64,000 bases of DNA from positions 1 to 64,000 of the forward strand of contig NZ_JASBRE010000014.1 of the NCBI RefSeq assembly GCF_029960815.1, in the 5' to 3' direction. This stretch comes from Pseudomonas sp. AL03. Lineage in GTDB: Bacteria > Pseudomonadota > Gammaproteobacteria > Pseudomonadales > Pseudomonadaceae. A program made the translations under genes and the position numbers. Positions 33,207-41,612 of this stretch are shown piece after piece (within the stretch, counting starts at the first letter, position 1; each line of letters starts with the position of its first letter). The notes beneath the pieces are model-generated. The model made no database searches. It worked only from the letters and a program-made list of their open reading frames with translations, and was not told where the DNA came from.

Positions 33207-34508
33207 ATGTTCAGAATCCTGTTTCGCCTCTACCTGGTGACCATCGTCTCGTTCAGCGCGGCGATCTACCTGGTGCCGGATCTGGTGATCAAGGTCTTCC
33301 ACGAGCGCTTTGTCACCTACAACCTCGATTACTCCCGCGGGTTGCAAACCCTCATCGTCAAACAGTTTCATGCCGTGCCCCCGGAACAATGGCCTGCACT
33401 GGCCGCTGAGATGGACGAGGAATTCCAGCCGCTGCACATTGTCTTGACCGGTTACGACGATGCCGATTTCACCCCTGATGAACGGCAACGGTTGCAGCGT
33501 GGCGAGAATGTCGTGCGAATAGGCGACTGGGGCTGGCGCACCCTGGCGGTGTCGCCGCTGAACGGGCAGACGGTGGTGGAGATGGTCGTGCCGCCGGACC
33601 CGATGGACGTCAGCCTGTTGTACTGGAGCATCAACGTTCTGATCGGCGCGACCATGCTCGCCTGCCTGTTGCTGTGGCTGCGCCCGCACTGGCGTGATCT
33701 GGAACGCCTCAAAGGTACGGCTGAACGTTTCGGCAAGGGGCATTTGAGCGAGCGTACACAGATTTCCCAAAGCTCCAACATCGGCAGCCTGGCCAATGTC
33801 TTCGACACCATGGCCGGCGACATCGAAAACCTGCTCAACCAGCAACGCGACCTGCTCAATGCCGTCTCTCACGAACTGCGCACGCCCCTGACACGACTGG
33901 ATTTCGGCCTGGCGCTGGCGCTGTCCGACGATTTGCCCGCCGCCAGTCGCGAGCGTCTGCAAGGTCTGGTCGCGCACATTCGCGAGCTGGACGAACTGGT
34001 GCTGGAACTGTTGTCCTACAGCCGTCTGCAAAACCCGGCACGGCTGCCAGAGCAGGTCGAAGTGTCGCTGGATGAGTTCATCGACAGCATTCTGGGGAGT
34101 GTCGATGAAGAATTGGAGTCGCCAGACATCGTCATCGACGTGCTGCTCCACGGCCAGCTCGAACGCTTCAGTCTCGACCCACGCCTGACTGCCCGCGCAC
34201 TCCAGAACCTGCTGCGCAATGCGATGCGCTACTGCGGAAAACGCATTCAGATTGGTGTGCGGGTGTGCTCGAAGCGATGTGAGATCTGGGTCGAAGACGA
34301 TGGGATCGGTATTCCGGATGAGGAGCGGGAGCGGATTTTCGAACCGTTCTATCGGCTGGATCGCAGTCGGGATCGGGCGACTGGCGGGTTTGGCCTGGGG
34401 TTGGCGATCAGTCGGCGGGCGCTGGAGGCTCAGGGCGGTACGCTGACCGTTGACGCATCGCCGCTGGGCGGCGCACGGTTTCGGTTGTGGTTGCCGGCCC
34501 CTACCTGA
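33207..34508 (+). CDS. Sensor histidine kinase (RstB-like)
   Basis: A 433-residue membrane kinase. Helix 1 is at about 5-24, the periplasmic sensor about 25-135 and helix 2 about 138-158. HAMP follows (LRPHWRDLERLKGTAERFGK), then the H-box with phospho-acceptor H222 (SHELRTPLTRL) and the ATPase domain (NLLRNAMRYC; EDDGIGIPDEERERIFEPF; GGFGLGLAIS). Its HAMP-proximal sequence is very like E. coli RstB. The signal is unknown. It starts 4 nt after the regulator stop and forms one operon with it. Confidence 0.94.
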   Translation: MFRILFRLYLVTIVSFSAAIYLVPDLVIKVFHERFVTYNLDYSRGLQTLIVKQFHAVPPEQWPALAAEMDEEFQPLHIVLTGYDDADFTPDERQRLQRGENVVRIGDWGWRTLAVSPLNGQTVVEMVVPPDPMDVSLLYWSINVLIGATMLACLLLWLRPHWRDLERLKGTAERFGKGHLSERTQISQSSNIGSLANVFDTMAGDIENLLNQQRDLLNAVSHELRTPLTRLDFGLALALSDDLPAASRERLQGLVAHIRELDELVLELLSYSRLQNPARLPEQVEVSLDEFIDSILGSVDEELESPDIVIDVLLHGQLERFSLDPRLTARALQNLLRNAMRYCGKRIQIGVRVCSKRCEIWVEDDGIGIPDEERERIFEPFYRLDRSRDRATGGFGLGLAISRRALEAQGGTLTVDASPLGGARFRLWLPAPT

Positions 34509-34532
34509 CGCCTAGGCATCACTTGATGCATT

Positions 34533-34550
34533 CCCACGCTGGAGCGTGGG
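34533..34550. repeat. Short intergenic palindrome
   Basis: CCCACGCT-GG-AGCGTGGG between the convergent kinase and anti-sigma genes; related to the palindromes at 15312 and 59388. It may act as a weak shared terminator. Confidence 0.55.
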
Positions 34551-34569
34551 AGCGATCGAAACCTTCCGC

Positions 34570-35346
34570 TCACGCGCTCAGCCGACGTCTCAGCAATTTC
34601 GCCATGTCCTCCAATTCCGCCGCCGGGTTATGCCCGATCAGCATCCAGGCATGTTCCATGTCAGCCCAATAGACAATGTTCATCCCGTGCCGACGCTCCT
34701 GGGCGAAATGCCGGCTGCCGCTGTTGGAGCGGGTGACGCACAGCGCCATGGGGCCGTGCGCCGGGTCCAGATAGGTGATCTGGGCAATGGCGACGCCGTC
34801 GTACTCGAGAATTTGCGCGCGCTTGAACTCGGACCGTGGCAAGGTCAGTTGCGCCGGTACAAGGTTCAGGCCCAGACGCGCATCGATGGTCCGAAGTTGC
34901 GCCCGCTGAGCGGCTTCGTCACTGGGCAAGTGGTCCAGGGTTTGCGGCACGTAAAGTGACATGTAGTCGGCCACCAACCCGCGCCAGTTGTTATTTTGCT
35001 GACTCACCTGCCAACCGAGGAATAGCCGATCTGCCACCACGCCACTCACCACCAGGCCAGCGGCCGCCGCTAGGAACCAACGCCGATTCATGGTTGGGCG
35101 TTCGGGCGAAGGCAAGGTGTCGAGCATGGACTGCAAACGATCCATGGGCGCCTGTCGCCCCAATTCATCGTAGGCCTCCTTGAACGGCAGGCTGCTGCGG
35201 GCCAGCCATTGCAGGCGCAGGTTGAGCGTCGGGTCCTCGGCGATAGCTGTGTCGATGCGGGTGCGCTGTTCGGTGTCGAGCTGGTCGTCGAGGTAGGCCA
35301 CCAGTTGCTCATCCGAGGGTGTCGTCGGGCGTACGTGGTCGTTCAT
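34570..35346 (-). CDS. Transmembrane anti-sigma factor
   Basis: A 258-residue anti-sigma protein. The N-terminal cytoplasmic sigma-binding part (about 1-85, with DEQLVAYLDDQLDTEQRTRI) is followed by one membrane helix at about 90-108 (WFLAAAAGLVVSGVVADRL) and a periplasmic domain ending near 258. It has no zinc HCC motif, so sensing is by another route. It overlaps the sigma gene stop by 4 nt (ATGA) and is convergent with the RstB-like kinase gene. It holds the ECF factor upstream inactive; the signal is unknown. Confidence 0.88.
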   Translation of the reverse strand: MNDHVRPTTPSDEQLVAYLDDQLDTEQRTRIDTAIAEDPTLNLRLQWLARSSLPFKEAYDELGRQAPMDRLQSMLDTLPSPERPTMNRRWFLAAAAGLVVSGVVADRLFLGWQVSQQNNNWRGLVADYMSLYVPQTLDHLPSDEAAQRAQLRTIDARLGLNLVPAQLTLPRSEFKRAQILEYDGVAIAQITYLDPAHGPMALCVTRSNSGSRHFAQERRHGMNIVYWADMEHAWMLIGHNPAAELEDMAKLLRRRLSA

Positions 35347-35870
35347 CGACGTTCTCCAGTGGAAGGGTTCGGCACGGTGTGCAAGGGCGGGTACTCGGCC
35401 AGTTTCGCGCGTGCAGTGGCCAGGCGACTCATGACAGTGCCGATGGGCACGTCCAGCACTTCGGCCACTTCGCGGTAAGACAAGCCCTCGACGTAGGCGA
35501 GAAACACCGTTTCCCGCTGGGTTTCGGGCAAGGCATCCACACGCCGGATCAACTGAGCCGCGAGGACATGGGTTTGCGCCGCGTATTCGCCGTCGAACGA
35601 TAAGGCGTGGTCGGCATCCACCAGCCCTTGTCCATGACGCACCCTTCGGGCGCGAACTTCGTTGAGCCAGATCGAATGCAGAATACTCAGCAACCAGCGG
35701 TCCATACGGGTGCCCGGGACAAACTGCCCGGCACGCTCAAGTGCCCGCACGCAGGTCGCCTGCACCAGGTCTTCGGCGACATGCCGTTGCCGGGACAACA
35801 GCAGGCCGTAGCGCCATAGTCGCGCCAGATGCTGGCCCAGTTCTGCCCGTATTGCCTGATCGCTGGCGAT
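35343..35870 (-). CDS. ECF RNA polymerase sigma factor
   Basis: An ECF sigma factor of about 175 residues. Region 2 needs LGQHLARLWRYGLLLSRQRH and VAEDLVQATCVRALERA; region 4 is LPETQRETVFLAYVEGLSYR with EVAEVLDVPIGTVMSRL. The start is a puzzle. The only standard start in frame is TTG 35798, which would remove region 2.1. A strong GGAGG lies 5 nt before an ATC (35868-35870), where homologues would be expected to have ATG. I place the start there as a non-standard AUC or a mutated start. It is coupled to the anti-sigma gene. Confidence 0.8.
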   Translation of the reverse strand: MASDQAIRAELGQHLARLWRYGLLLSRQRHVAEDLVQATCVRALERAGQFVPGTRMDRWLLSILHSIWLNEVRARRVRHGQGLVDADHALSFDGEYAAQTHVLAAQLIRRVDALPETQRETVFLAYVEGLSYREVAEVLDVPIGTVMSRLATARAKLAEYPPLHTVPNPSTGERR

Positions 35871-35894
35871 GGCGACCTCCGTCTGCTCGGTGTG

Positions 35895-36200
35895 TCAGGT
35901 TTTCGATGAATCGTTGATGGCTTCGGCAAGGTCCTGGTATTCCTCGCAGGTGTTGCCGCAGATGGATTTGATCTGCTGCAACTGTTCCTGCGCCAGATCC
36001 AGTCGACCTTTGATGACATAAGCTTCGCCGAGGTATTCGCGAACCTGCGCGTAGTGCGGGTCGAGTTTGACCGATTGCAGGTAATAGCCGATGCCTTCGT
36101 CGGTTCGCCCCAGTTTACGCGTGGCGTAGCCGCTGGCCAGACGATACGCGTAATCGGTGCGGTCGTAACGTGTCGGCGAGTTCAGGCTTGGGTTGTTCAT
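35895..36200 (-). CDS. Tetratricopeptide repeat protein
   Basis: A 101-residue protein with TPR-like helices (YRLASGYATRKLGRTDEGIG, then LDPHYAQVREYLGEAYVIKG). One cysteine pair (SICGNTCEEYQ) could form a disulphide. The start is ATG 36200 (MNNPSLNSPTRYD). It lacks a signal peptide, and the ribosome site is weak (GAGA). It is upstream of the ECF sigma gene on the same strand with a 24-nt gap to its proposed start, so it may be part of the sigma/anti-sigma unit. Role unknown. Confidence 0.75.
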   Translation of the reverse strand: MNNPSLNSPTRYDRTDYAYRLASGYATRKLGRTDEGIGYYLQSVKLDPHYAQVREYLGEAYVIKGRLDLAQEQLQQIKSICGNTCEEYQDLAEAINDSSKT

Positions 36201-36395
36201 GGGCAATTCTCATGGGCGATGAGAAGTGAACACCACAGGGTGAACAATTATTCATTTCTTTCAGGCGGTCTTTGCAAGGAAAACTCAAATGCGGCATTTG
36301 TGGCGGTGAGGGGTAGTCAGATGGGGGGTGAGGCCAATCGCGCGCTTGCTCGCGATGGCATCAGCCCTGATAAAACATTTCTTCAAGCCGGATCT

Positions 36396-37469
36396 TCACC
36401 AGCGCATCCGCACACCCAAGCTGCCGATCAACCCGTTCAAATCATTTTCATCCACCGCACTGCTGTAGTCGGCGCTGACGTAAAGACTCACGGCAGGTGT
36501 CACTCTGGCCACCAAGCCCAAGCCCACTTCGACGGTCGATGAATAGCGGCTGCTGCTGATCTTCTCGACCTGATCGAGGTTCACGGTGTTGCCGGTGTAC
36601 ACCGTGTGCCACAAGTTGGTTCGAACATAGGGTTCGACCCCCAGGCCGTTGATGTCGTAACTCCCTTTCAACCGTGCACCGACCCGACCGCTCCAGGACG
36701 TCAGCTCGCTGGACGAGGCATTGCCTGACCCTGCATAGGGGGTGTCCAGGGTAATGCGTTGATTGATCAACTGCGCCTGAGGTTCAACTACCCAGTTATC
36801 GCTCAGACCAATGGGGAAACCACCTTCCACCGACAGCGTCACCGCGCTGCCCTCGGTCGCCAGTCGGGCGCCCTGGTCATTGCGGGTATAGCCGTTTACC
36901 CGACCGCCGCTGGCCGTCAAATCCACGTGCCAGCCTTGGGGCCCGATCAGGCTCCAGTAGGCGCCGAGGCTCTGGCCTTCGAGGTTAAGGGTGTCATTGG
37001 CGGGGTCGGCGAGGGCACGACTGGTCAGCAGCCCGTTGTTGTTGCCTTGTAACTGAGTCATGCCGCCGACCAGTCCGACCCGCTGGGTATGACCGCTACC
37101 GCTTTGCAGGGTCAGGATCGCCGGACCTTTGAATTCGCTACTGCCAGGGATAGCAAATCCCTGAGCCAGAACATCGGTTTGCGCCTGCCGCGAAGCCTGC
37201 CCATACACCTGATCCCAGGCCAAAGGTGCGACCTCTTCGATGGTCAAGCGTGAACTTCGTGTATCGGAGGCGGCGCTGAAATGGCCGGGGTAGGGGGCGG
37301 TGATCGTGACGGCGGGCAAGGTCATGACCGGAACATCCTGGCGGTACCAGGACGTGGTTTCATCCTCTGCCGGTCCTGCCTGTACTTCCATGGATGAGCA
37401 CAGAAGGAGTGAACTCGAGACAGTGCAAAAAGTGACTTTGATCTCTTGTTGAGTGAATGAAATTCTCAT
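36396..37469 (-). CDS. Autotransporter barrel with minimal passenger
   Basis: A 357-residue outer-membrane autotransporter-type protein. A signal-like leader (about 1-31, SSSLLLCSSMEVQA) is followed by only about 60 residues (DVPVMTLPAVTITAPYPGHF) before the barrel, which starts near WDQVYGQASRQAQTD and ends GSLGVRMRW. Barrel segments match the protein at 37793 closely (for example NWVVEPQAQLINQRITLDT against NWVVEPQAQVIHQKVSLDS). It looks like a duplicate that lost its passenger. It is a separate transcription unit downstream of its paralogue (323-nt gap). Function is unknown. Confidence 0.85.
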   Translation of the reverse strand: MRISFTQQEIKVTFCTVSSSLLLCSSMEVQAGPAEDETTSWYRQDVPVMTLPAVTITAPYPGHFSAASDTRSSRLTIEEVAPLAWDQVYGQASRQAQTDVLAQGFAIPGSSEFKGPAILTLQSGSGHTQRVGLVGGMTQLQGNNNGLLTSRALADPANDTLNLEGQSLGAYWSLIGPQGWHVDLTASGGRVNGYTRNDQGARLATEGSAVTLSVEGGFPIGLSDNWVVEPQAQLINQRITLDTPYAGSGNASSSELTSWSGRVGARLKGSYDINGLGVEPYVRTNLWHTVYTGNTVNLDQVEKISSSRYSSTVEVGLGLVARVTPAVSLYVSADYSSAVDENDLNGLIGSLGVRMRW

Positions 37470-37792
37470 GGGGGTCTACCTTGCAATCGCATGCCGTATC
37501 TCGCTCTGGCGTCTCTCCTACCCCGAATGAGGGGCGACCGAATGTAGTGGGGCAATCCACTGACCACCCGATTTTGCGGGTGTCTTGGGGTTTGCCCCTG
37601 GTGTATTTCCGGGGGTAGTAACGTGTAGCTAAGAAGACCCTTGACATCGCGTCAAGAAAATGGCCGATAAATGGTATGTGTTTTTTAAGACTCGCAAGTG
37701 ACTGATTTACGCCATACATCTAAGTTCTTGTTTGTTCGAAAAATCGTCAAAAAAACCGCGTTCCAGAGCGGTTTTGATAGTGGGCTACCGGT
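37470..37792. other. Intergenic region between tandem autotransporter genes (323 nt)
   Basis: Contains the terminator of the 37793 gene and presumably the promoter of the 36396 gene. No further gene, repeat or operator recognised. Confidence 0.5.
37749..37775 (-). terminator. Terminator of the large autotransporter gene
   Basis: Read on the minus strand: AAAACCGC, a loop, GCGGTTTTTTT, starting about 20 nt after the stop of the 37793 gene. Confidence 0.85.
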
Positions 37793-40360
37793 CTACCAAC
37801 TCACCCTGACACCGACATTTGCAGCCGTTCCGCGCCGCTGATTACTGTCGATATTACTGGTGTAGCCGACTCCGCCATACACGCTCACGGTTTTCGCGAG
37901 GCTAAGCACAACGCCGACACCGAGGTCGGCCGATGACGATTTTTGCTCGGTATCGATCCGGTCCGCGCCGTCGAACGTTACCGAGTCGGTCCCGGAAAGG
38001 GTGTGCCACAGGTTGGCTCGTATATAAGGTTCCAGTGGTCGTCCACTGACTTGGTAGTGGCCTTTGAGTCGAGCGCCGAGGCGACCGGTCCAGGCACCGT
38101 CGGAGTCGAATGAGACGTGGGAAATGCCGTCGTCCTGGCTGTCCAGCGAGACTTTTTGATGGATGACCTGCGCCTGGGGTTCAACCACCCAGTTGCCCGT
38201 CACTTGAATCGGATAGCCGGTTTCCGCCGAAACAGTCAAGGCGTGGCCTCGGTTATCCAGTTTGAGGCCGCGTTCGGAGTGGCTGTCACCGTCGAGCCGG
38301 GTGCCCATGATGACGGTGTCGACGTACCAGCCCTTGGGATCGGTCAACGTCCAGTACAAGCCATAACTGTCGCCTTCAAGTTCCACTTTGCCAGCGCGCT
38401 TGTCTTCAAAGCCTTGGTTGAAACCGTCGACATCACCCTGCAAACGCGTATGCCCGACAAAAAAACCAATGCGCTGGGTCTGTCCATTGGAAGTCTGTGA
38501 GCTGTACACATCGTTACCCACCTGGAAACCGCTGAGCGAACCGTCGAGCCTTGGCGTTACGGTGCCGGCCCAGGTCTGATCGACGTTCTTGCCGTAGACC
38601 CGGCCCCAGCCAGCGCCAAAGGCCCCGGTTTCGTTGAGCAGGCGCTGATCGCCTTGGCGATCATGGAAAGTGCCGAGTGCATTCAGGGTCAGTTGCGCGG
38701 CAGCGGGTGGCAGTACCGACCAGGTCGGGACCTCGGGGCGGTACAGCGGAATCGGTGACGCGCCCGGTACGGCTGCCGGTAAAACCGGTAGCGGTGGACT
38801 GCCGGCGGGAGCGAGTGCGGCCACTGGCGATGCGACGACCGGGACGACAATCGGTGGCAAGGCCGGATCCGGGTTTGGGAGGGTGACGGTCGCGGGGGCC
38901 ACAACGGCAGAGCGCAAATACCAACTGTTTTCGCTGCCTGCGGTAACGCCACCCTTGAACAGGTAGTAATCGAAGGCACCCGCAGATATCGGACCTTTGA
39001 GCGCAAACGCATCGGGGGTGCTGACAGCAGTGCCTTGAGCCTGCACCAACTCAATACCGTTCTGCTGCGTCAACCCGCCGGTTCCGCCCAGATTGGTGAC
39101 CGTGATCAATGTGCTACCAGTCAATGTCCCATCGTTCACCACCAGTTTGTCGCTGGGCGAGTTGTCGTCTCTCACCACGCTCTGCAACAGCAACTGGCCG
39201 CCGTTGCCCGCGTAATTGCCTTGCACGGTCAGGGTGTCATTGGTGCGGGTATTGCCGCTGCTCAGGTCGATCACCCCGGCGTTGTTCAAGGTCGCAAATT
39301 GGCCCGCCACAGCGGGCGTGATGCTGCCTTGGGCAGATGTCAGTGTACTGCTGCTATCAATAGAGAACACCCCGGTGCCGCTGGCGGCGTCGCCCAGAAT
39401 AAAGTTTCCGGCGAGGTCCAGTTGCGAACCATTGTTCAGATTGACCGTCTCCCAGTTGATATAGCGGGCAGGGGTGGCTGAGCTGACATGATCGAAAATC
39501 AGCACATCGTTGCCACTGCCGCCGTCGATGCCCGGGGTCAGGGCGAGGGTGCTTTCGCTCAGATTGCGCAGGGTCACACGGTCGTTGCCTTCGGCCAACA
39601 GGATCGCCGAGCGGATGATGCCGCCACCGTCCCAGACCAGCGTGTCATTGCCGGTACTGGCGCGGATCTCGCCCATGATTTCGCCGCCCGTCACGGTAAT
39701 GCTGTCGTTGCCGCCGCTGACGCTGATGTTGCCGCCAATCCGTCCGCCAGAAACGGTAATGGTGTCGGTACCGAAACCGGTGACCAGATTGCCCTGGATC
39801 TGGCCGCCCGACAGGTTAAAAATATTGTTGTCGAGTTTCATGTCGACCCGGCCGATGGTCCCGCCCATCATGCGGGCGACGTCACCATCCTCGAAGGCGC
39901 CGACGATGGTACCGCCGGTCATCAGAAAGGTATCGCGATTGTCGCCTTGAGCGAGGGACTGAATAGTGCCGCCAGTCATCACAAAATCATCGATTCCATT
40001 GCCCTGGCTGACGGCGCCGGTAATCAACCCGCCTGTGATAAGCAGGCGGTCGGCGCCGGCTCCTTGGTCCAGTGCGCCGGCGAGTGTGCCGGAATTCATC
40101 TCGACGGTGTCGCTGCCCGCGCCGAACGTCACGTTGCCATTGATACGGCCAGTGCCGCTGGCGGGGAAGGTCAGGCTGTTACTGCCCGAGAGGTCCGTGA
40201 GTGCAGCGCTGGTGCCGCTGTCACAGGTGAATGCATCGTTTCCGGGCCCTGCGATCAAGGTGCAAGCGGCGGAAACGGGAGGGCTGACGAACATCAGCAA
40301 CGAAGTGGGTACAGCGAGTATCTGCGGCAATGCCTGCAGCAATCGGGCGTAACGATTCAT
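37793..40360 (-). CDS. Large autotransporter with repetitive GGxI passenger
   Basis: An 855-residue autotransporter. The signal peptide is at about 1-31 (SLLMFVSPPVSA). The passenger (about 32-500) has short degenerate repeats with a turn motif GG(T/R/Q/E)I every 20-25 residues (MTGGTIQS, MTGGTIVG, MMGGTIGR, LSGGQIQG, VSGGRIGG, VTGGEIMG), interleaved with GND/GTD turns, implying a beta-helix. A Pro/Ala-rich linker (about 510-560) leads to the barrel, which ends AANVGVRVSW. It was probably the parent of the shorter paralogue at 36396. Surface location is inferred; ligand unknown. Confidence 0.9.
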   Translation of the reverse strand: MNRYARLLQALPQILAVPTSLLMFVSPPVSAACTLIAGPGNDAFTCDSGTSAALTDLSGSNSLTFPASGTGRINGNVTFGAGSDTVEMNSGTLAGALDQGAGADRLLITGGLITGAVSQGNGIDDFVMTGGTIQSLAQGDNRDTFLMTGGTIVGAFEDGDVARMMGGTIGRVDMKLDNNIFNLSGGQIQGNLVTGFGTDTITVSGGRIGGNISVSGGNDSITVTGGEIMGEIRASTGNDTLVWDGGGIIRSAILLAEGNDRVTLRNLSESTLALTPGIDGGSGNDVLIFDHVSSATPARYINWETVNLNNGSQLDLAGNFILGDAASGTGVFSIDSSSTLTSAQGSITPAVAGQFATLNNAGVIDLSSGNTRTNDTLTVQGNYAGNGGQLLLQSVVRDDNSPSDKLVVNDGTLTGSTLITVTNLGGTGGLTQQNGIELVQAQGTAVSTPDAFALKGPISAGAFDYYLFKGGVTAGSENSWYLRSAVVAPATVTLPNPDPALPPIVVPVVASPVAALAPAGSPPLPVLPAAVPGASPIPLYRPEVPTWSVLPPAAAQLTLNALGTFHDRQGDQRLLNETGAFGAGWGRVYGKNVDQTWAGTVTPRLDGSLSGFQVGNDVYSSQTSNGQTQRIGFFVGHTRLQGDVDGFNQGFEDKRAGKVELEGDSYGLYWTLTDPKGWYVDTVIMGTRLDGDSHSERGLKLDNRGHALTVSAETGYPIQVTGNWVVEPQAQVIHQKVSLDSQDDGISHVSFDSDGAWTGRLGARLKGHYQVSGRPLEPYIRANLWHTLSGTDSVTFDGADRIDTEQKSSSADLGVGVVLSLAKTVSVYGGVGYTSNIDSNQRRGTAANVGVRVSW

Positions 40361-40563
40361 AGTGTATCCCTACCGAATTTTTCGGGAAATCATCCTTGAA
40401 TCGTTCGCCGGATCTTCAATCAAGCCATCAAGTGAAGTTCATAAACTGCGTGAGACCTGCATCCTAACGAGTTGAATCAACTGCTCCTTCAGCTGCTTAA
40501 GGTGTAGACGTGTTTTTCGCCCGGGGTGGCGTTGCTGACGAGTGGTCTGTCGAAAAAAGTACT

Positions 40564-41370
40564 TCAGAGGTGTACTTCCACCGCCAACGGCAAATGATCC
40601 GACAGGTGCGTCCACGGCTTGTGCCCCAGTATTCGCGGCTCATGACTGCTGGCATTGCGCAGATAGATCCGATCCAGGCGCAGCAGCGGAAAGCGTGCTG
40701 GATAGGTTTTCGCCGGGCGACCGTGGTGACGCTCGAAGGCTTCATGCAGGTAGTCACGTCGGGCGAGGGCTGTGTTGCCTTGCAGCTGCCAGTCGTTGAA
40801 GTCGCCGGCGATAATCACTGGCGCATCGTCGGGTAACGATTCGAGCAGTTGGCAAAGTAGCTCGAGCTGCAGTTGGCGATGGCTTTCCAGCAGACTCAAG
40901 TGAACGCAGATCGCATGGACTTCGGTGTGGCCCGGTACGTCCAGTACGCAATGCAGCAGGCCGCGACGTTCGGGGCCGGTGATCGAGACGTCTAGGTTAC
41001 GGTGTTCGCGGATCGGGTATTTCGATAACAGGGCATTGCCGTGGTGGCCGTTGGGGTAGACCGCGTTGCGACCGTAGGCGAAGTCGCTCCACATACTGTC
41101 GGCCAGAAACTCGTACTGTGAGGTCTGCGGCCACTCGTTGTAGCGAGAGGAATGGCGGTCGTGTTCACCGACGACTTCCTGCAGGAACACCAGATCCGCC
41201 GACGTGCTGCGTACCGCTTCACGCAGTTCCGGGAGAATGAAACGTCGGTTAAGTGCGGTAAAGCCCTTGTGGGTGTTGACTGTCAGCACTCTCAGTCGAT
41301 CAATCGCCGGGGGCGTGTTCAATGGAGATGATTCGACGGCCTGCCACTTGGAATCACTGGTCACGTTCAC
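40564..41370 (-). CDS. Endonuclease/exonuclease/phosphatase-family protein
   Basis: A 268-residue member of the EEP superfamily (metal-dependent phosphoesterases acting on DNA, phospholipids or inositol phosphates). The hallmark residues are visible: Asn in [10 protein letters not shown], Glu in [17 protein letters not shown], and the final LSDHLPLAV. Arg/Tyr-rich [12 protein letters not shown] is as in bacterial homologues of unknown substrate. No signal peptide. It is the last gene of the minus-strand array, after the second PIG-L gene and a large palindromic element. A lipid-head-group phosphodiesterase role is a guess from context. Confidence 0.88.
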   Translation of the reverse strand: MNVTSDSKWQAVESSPLNTPPAIDRLRVLTVNTHKGFTALNRRFILPELREAVRSTSADLVFLQEVVGEHDRHSSRYNEWPQTSQYEFLADSMWSDFAYGRNAVYPNGHHGNALLSKYPIREHRNLDVSITGPERRGLLHCVLDVPGHTEVHAICVHLSLLESHRQLQLELLCQLLESLPDDAPVIIAGDFNDWQLQGNTALARRDYLHEAFERHHGRPAKTYPARFPLLRLDRIYLRNASSHEPRILGHKPWTHLSDHLPLAVEVHL

Positions 41371-41457
41371 TCCTCTGAATCAGGGCTGCTTATGTATGCG
41401 ACTGATACGGGGGCGGGCAGTTCAGCGCGATTCGTCGTAATAACCGTTCACTGAAAG

Positions 41458-41605
41458 CTGTAGCAGCTGTCGAGCTTGCGAGGCTGCGTTCGGCTGCGCA
41501 GCAGTCGTAAGACCCGGCAATGCGGTGTGTCAGGCGAACTGCATGTTCTGGATGACGACTGCTGCGCAGCCGAACGCAGCCTCGCAAGCTCGACAGCTGC
41601 TACAG
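41458..41605. repeat. Large palindromic intergenic element, copy 3
   Basis: Perfect 51-bp inverted arms (41458-41508 and 41555-41605) around a 46-nt loop; the right arm ends 7 nt beyond the end of the PIG-L gene at 41613. Compared with copies 1 and 2 the variable part of the arm is GTCGAGCTTGCGAGG, and the opposite arm carries the compensating bases. The loop core (CCTGACACACCGC) is in the opposite orientation to copy 2. Confidence 0.9.
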
Positions 41606-41612
41606 GGCTATG

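Noticed and set aside
39600..40150. Possible RTX calcium-binding nonapeptides in the autotransporter passenger (GND turns)
   Set aside because: The GGxGxDxUx pattern is not met in tandem; the spacing is 20-25 residues and fits a beta-helix instead.
39488..40399. A 303-codon plus-strand frame opposite the large autotransporter
   Set aside because: The repeats of the real passenger create an open opposite frame; no ribosome site or motif supports it.
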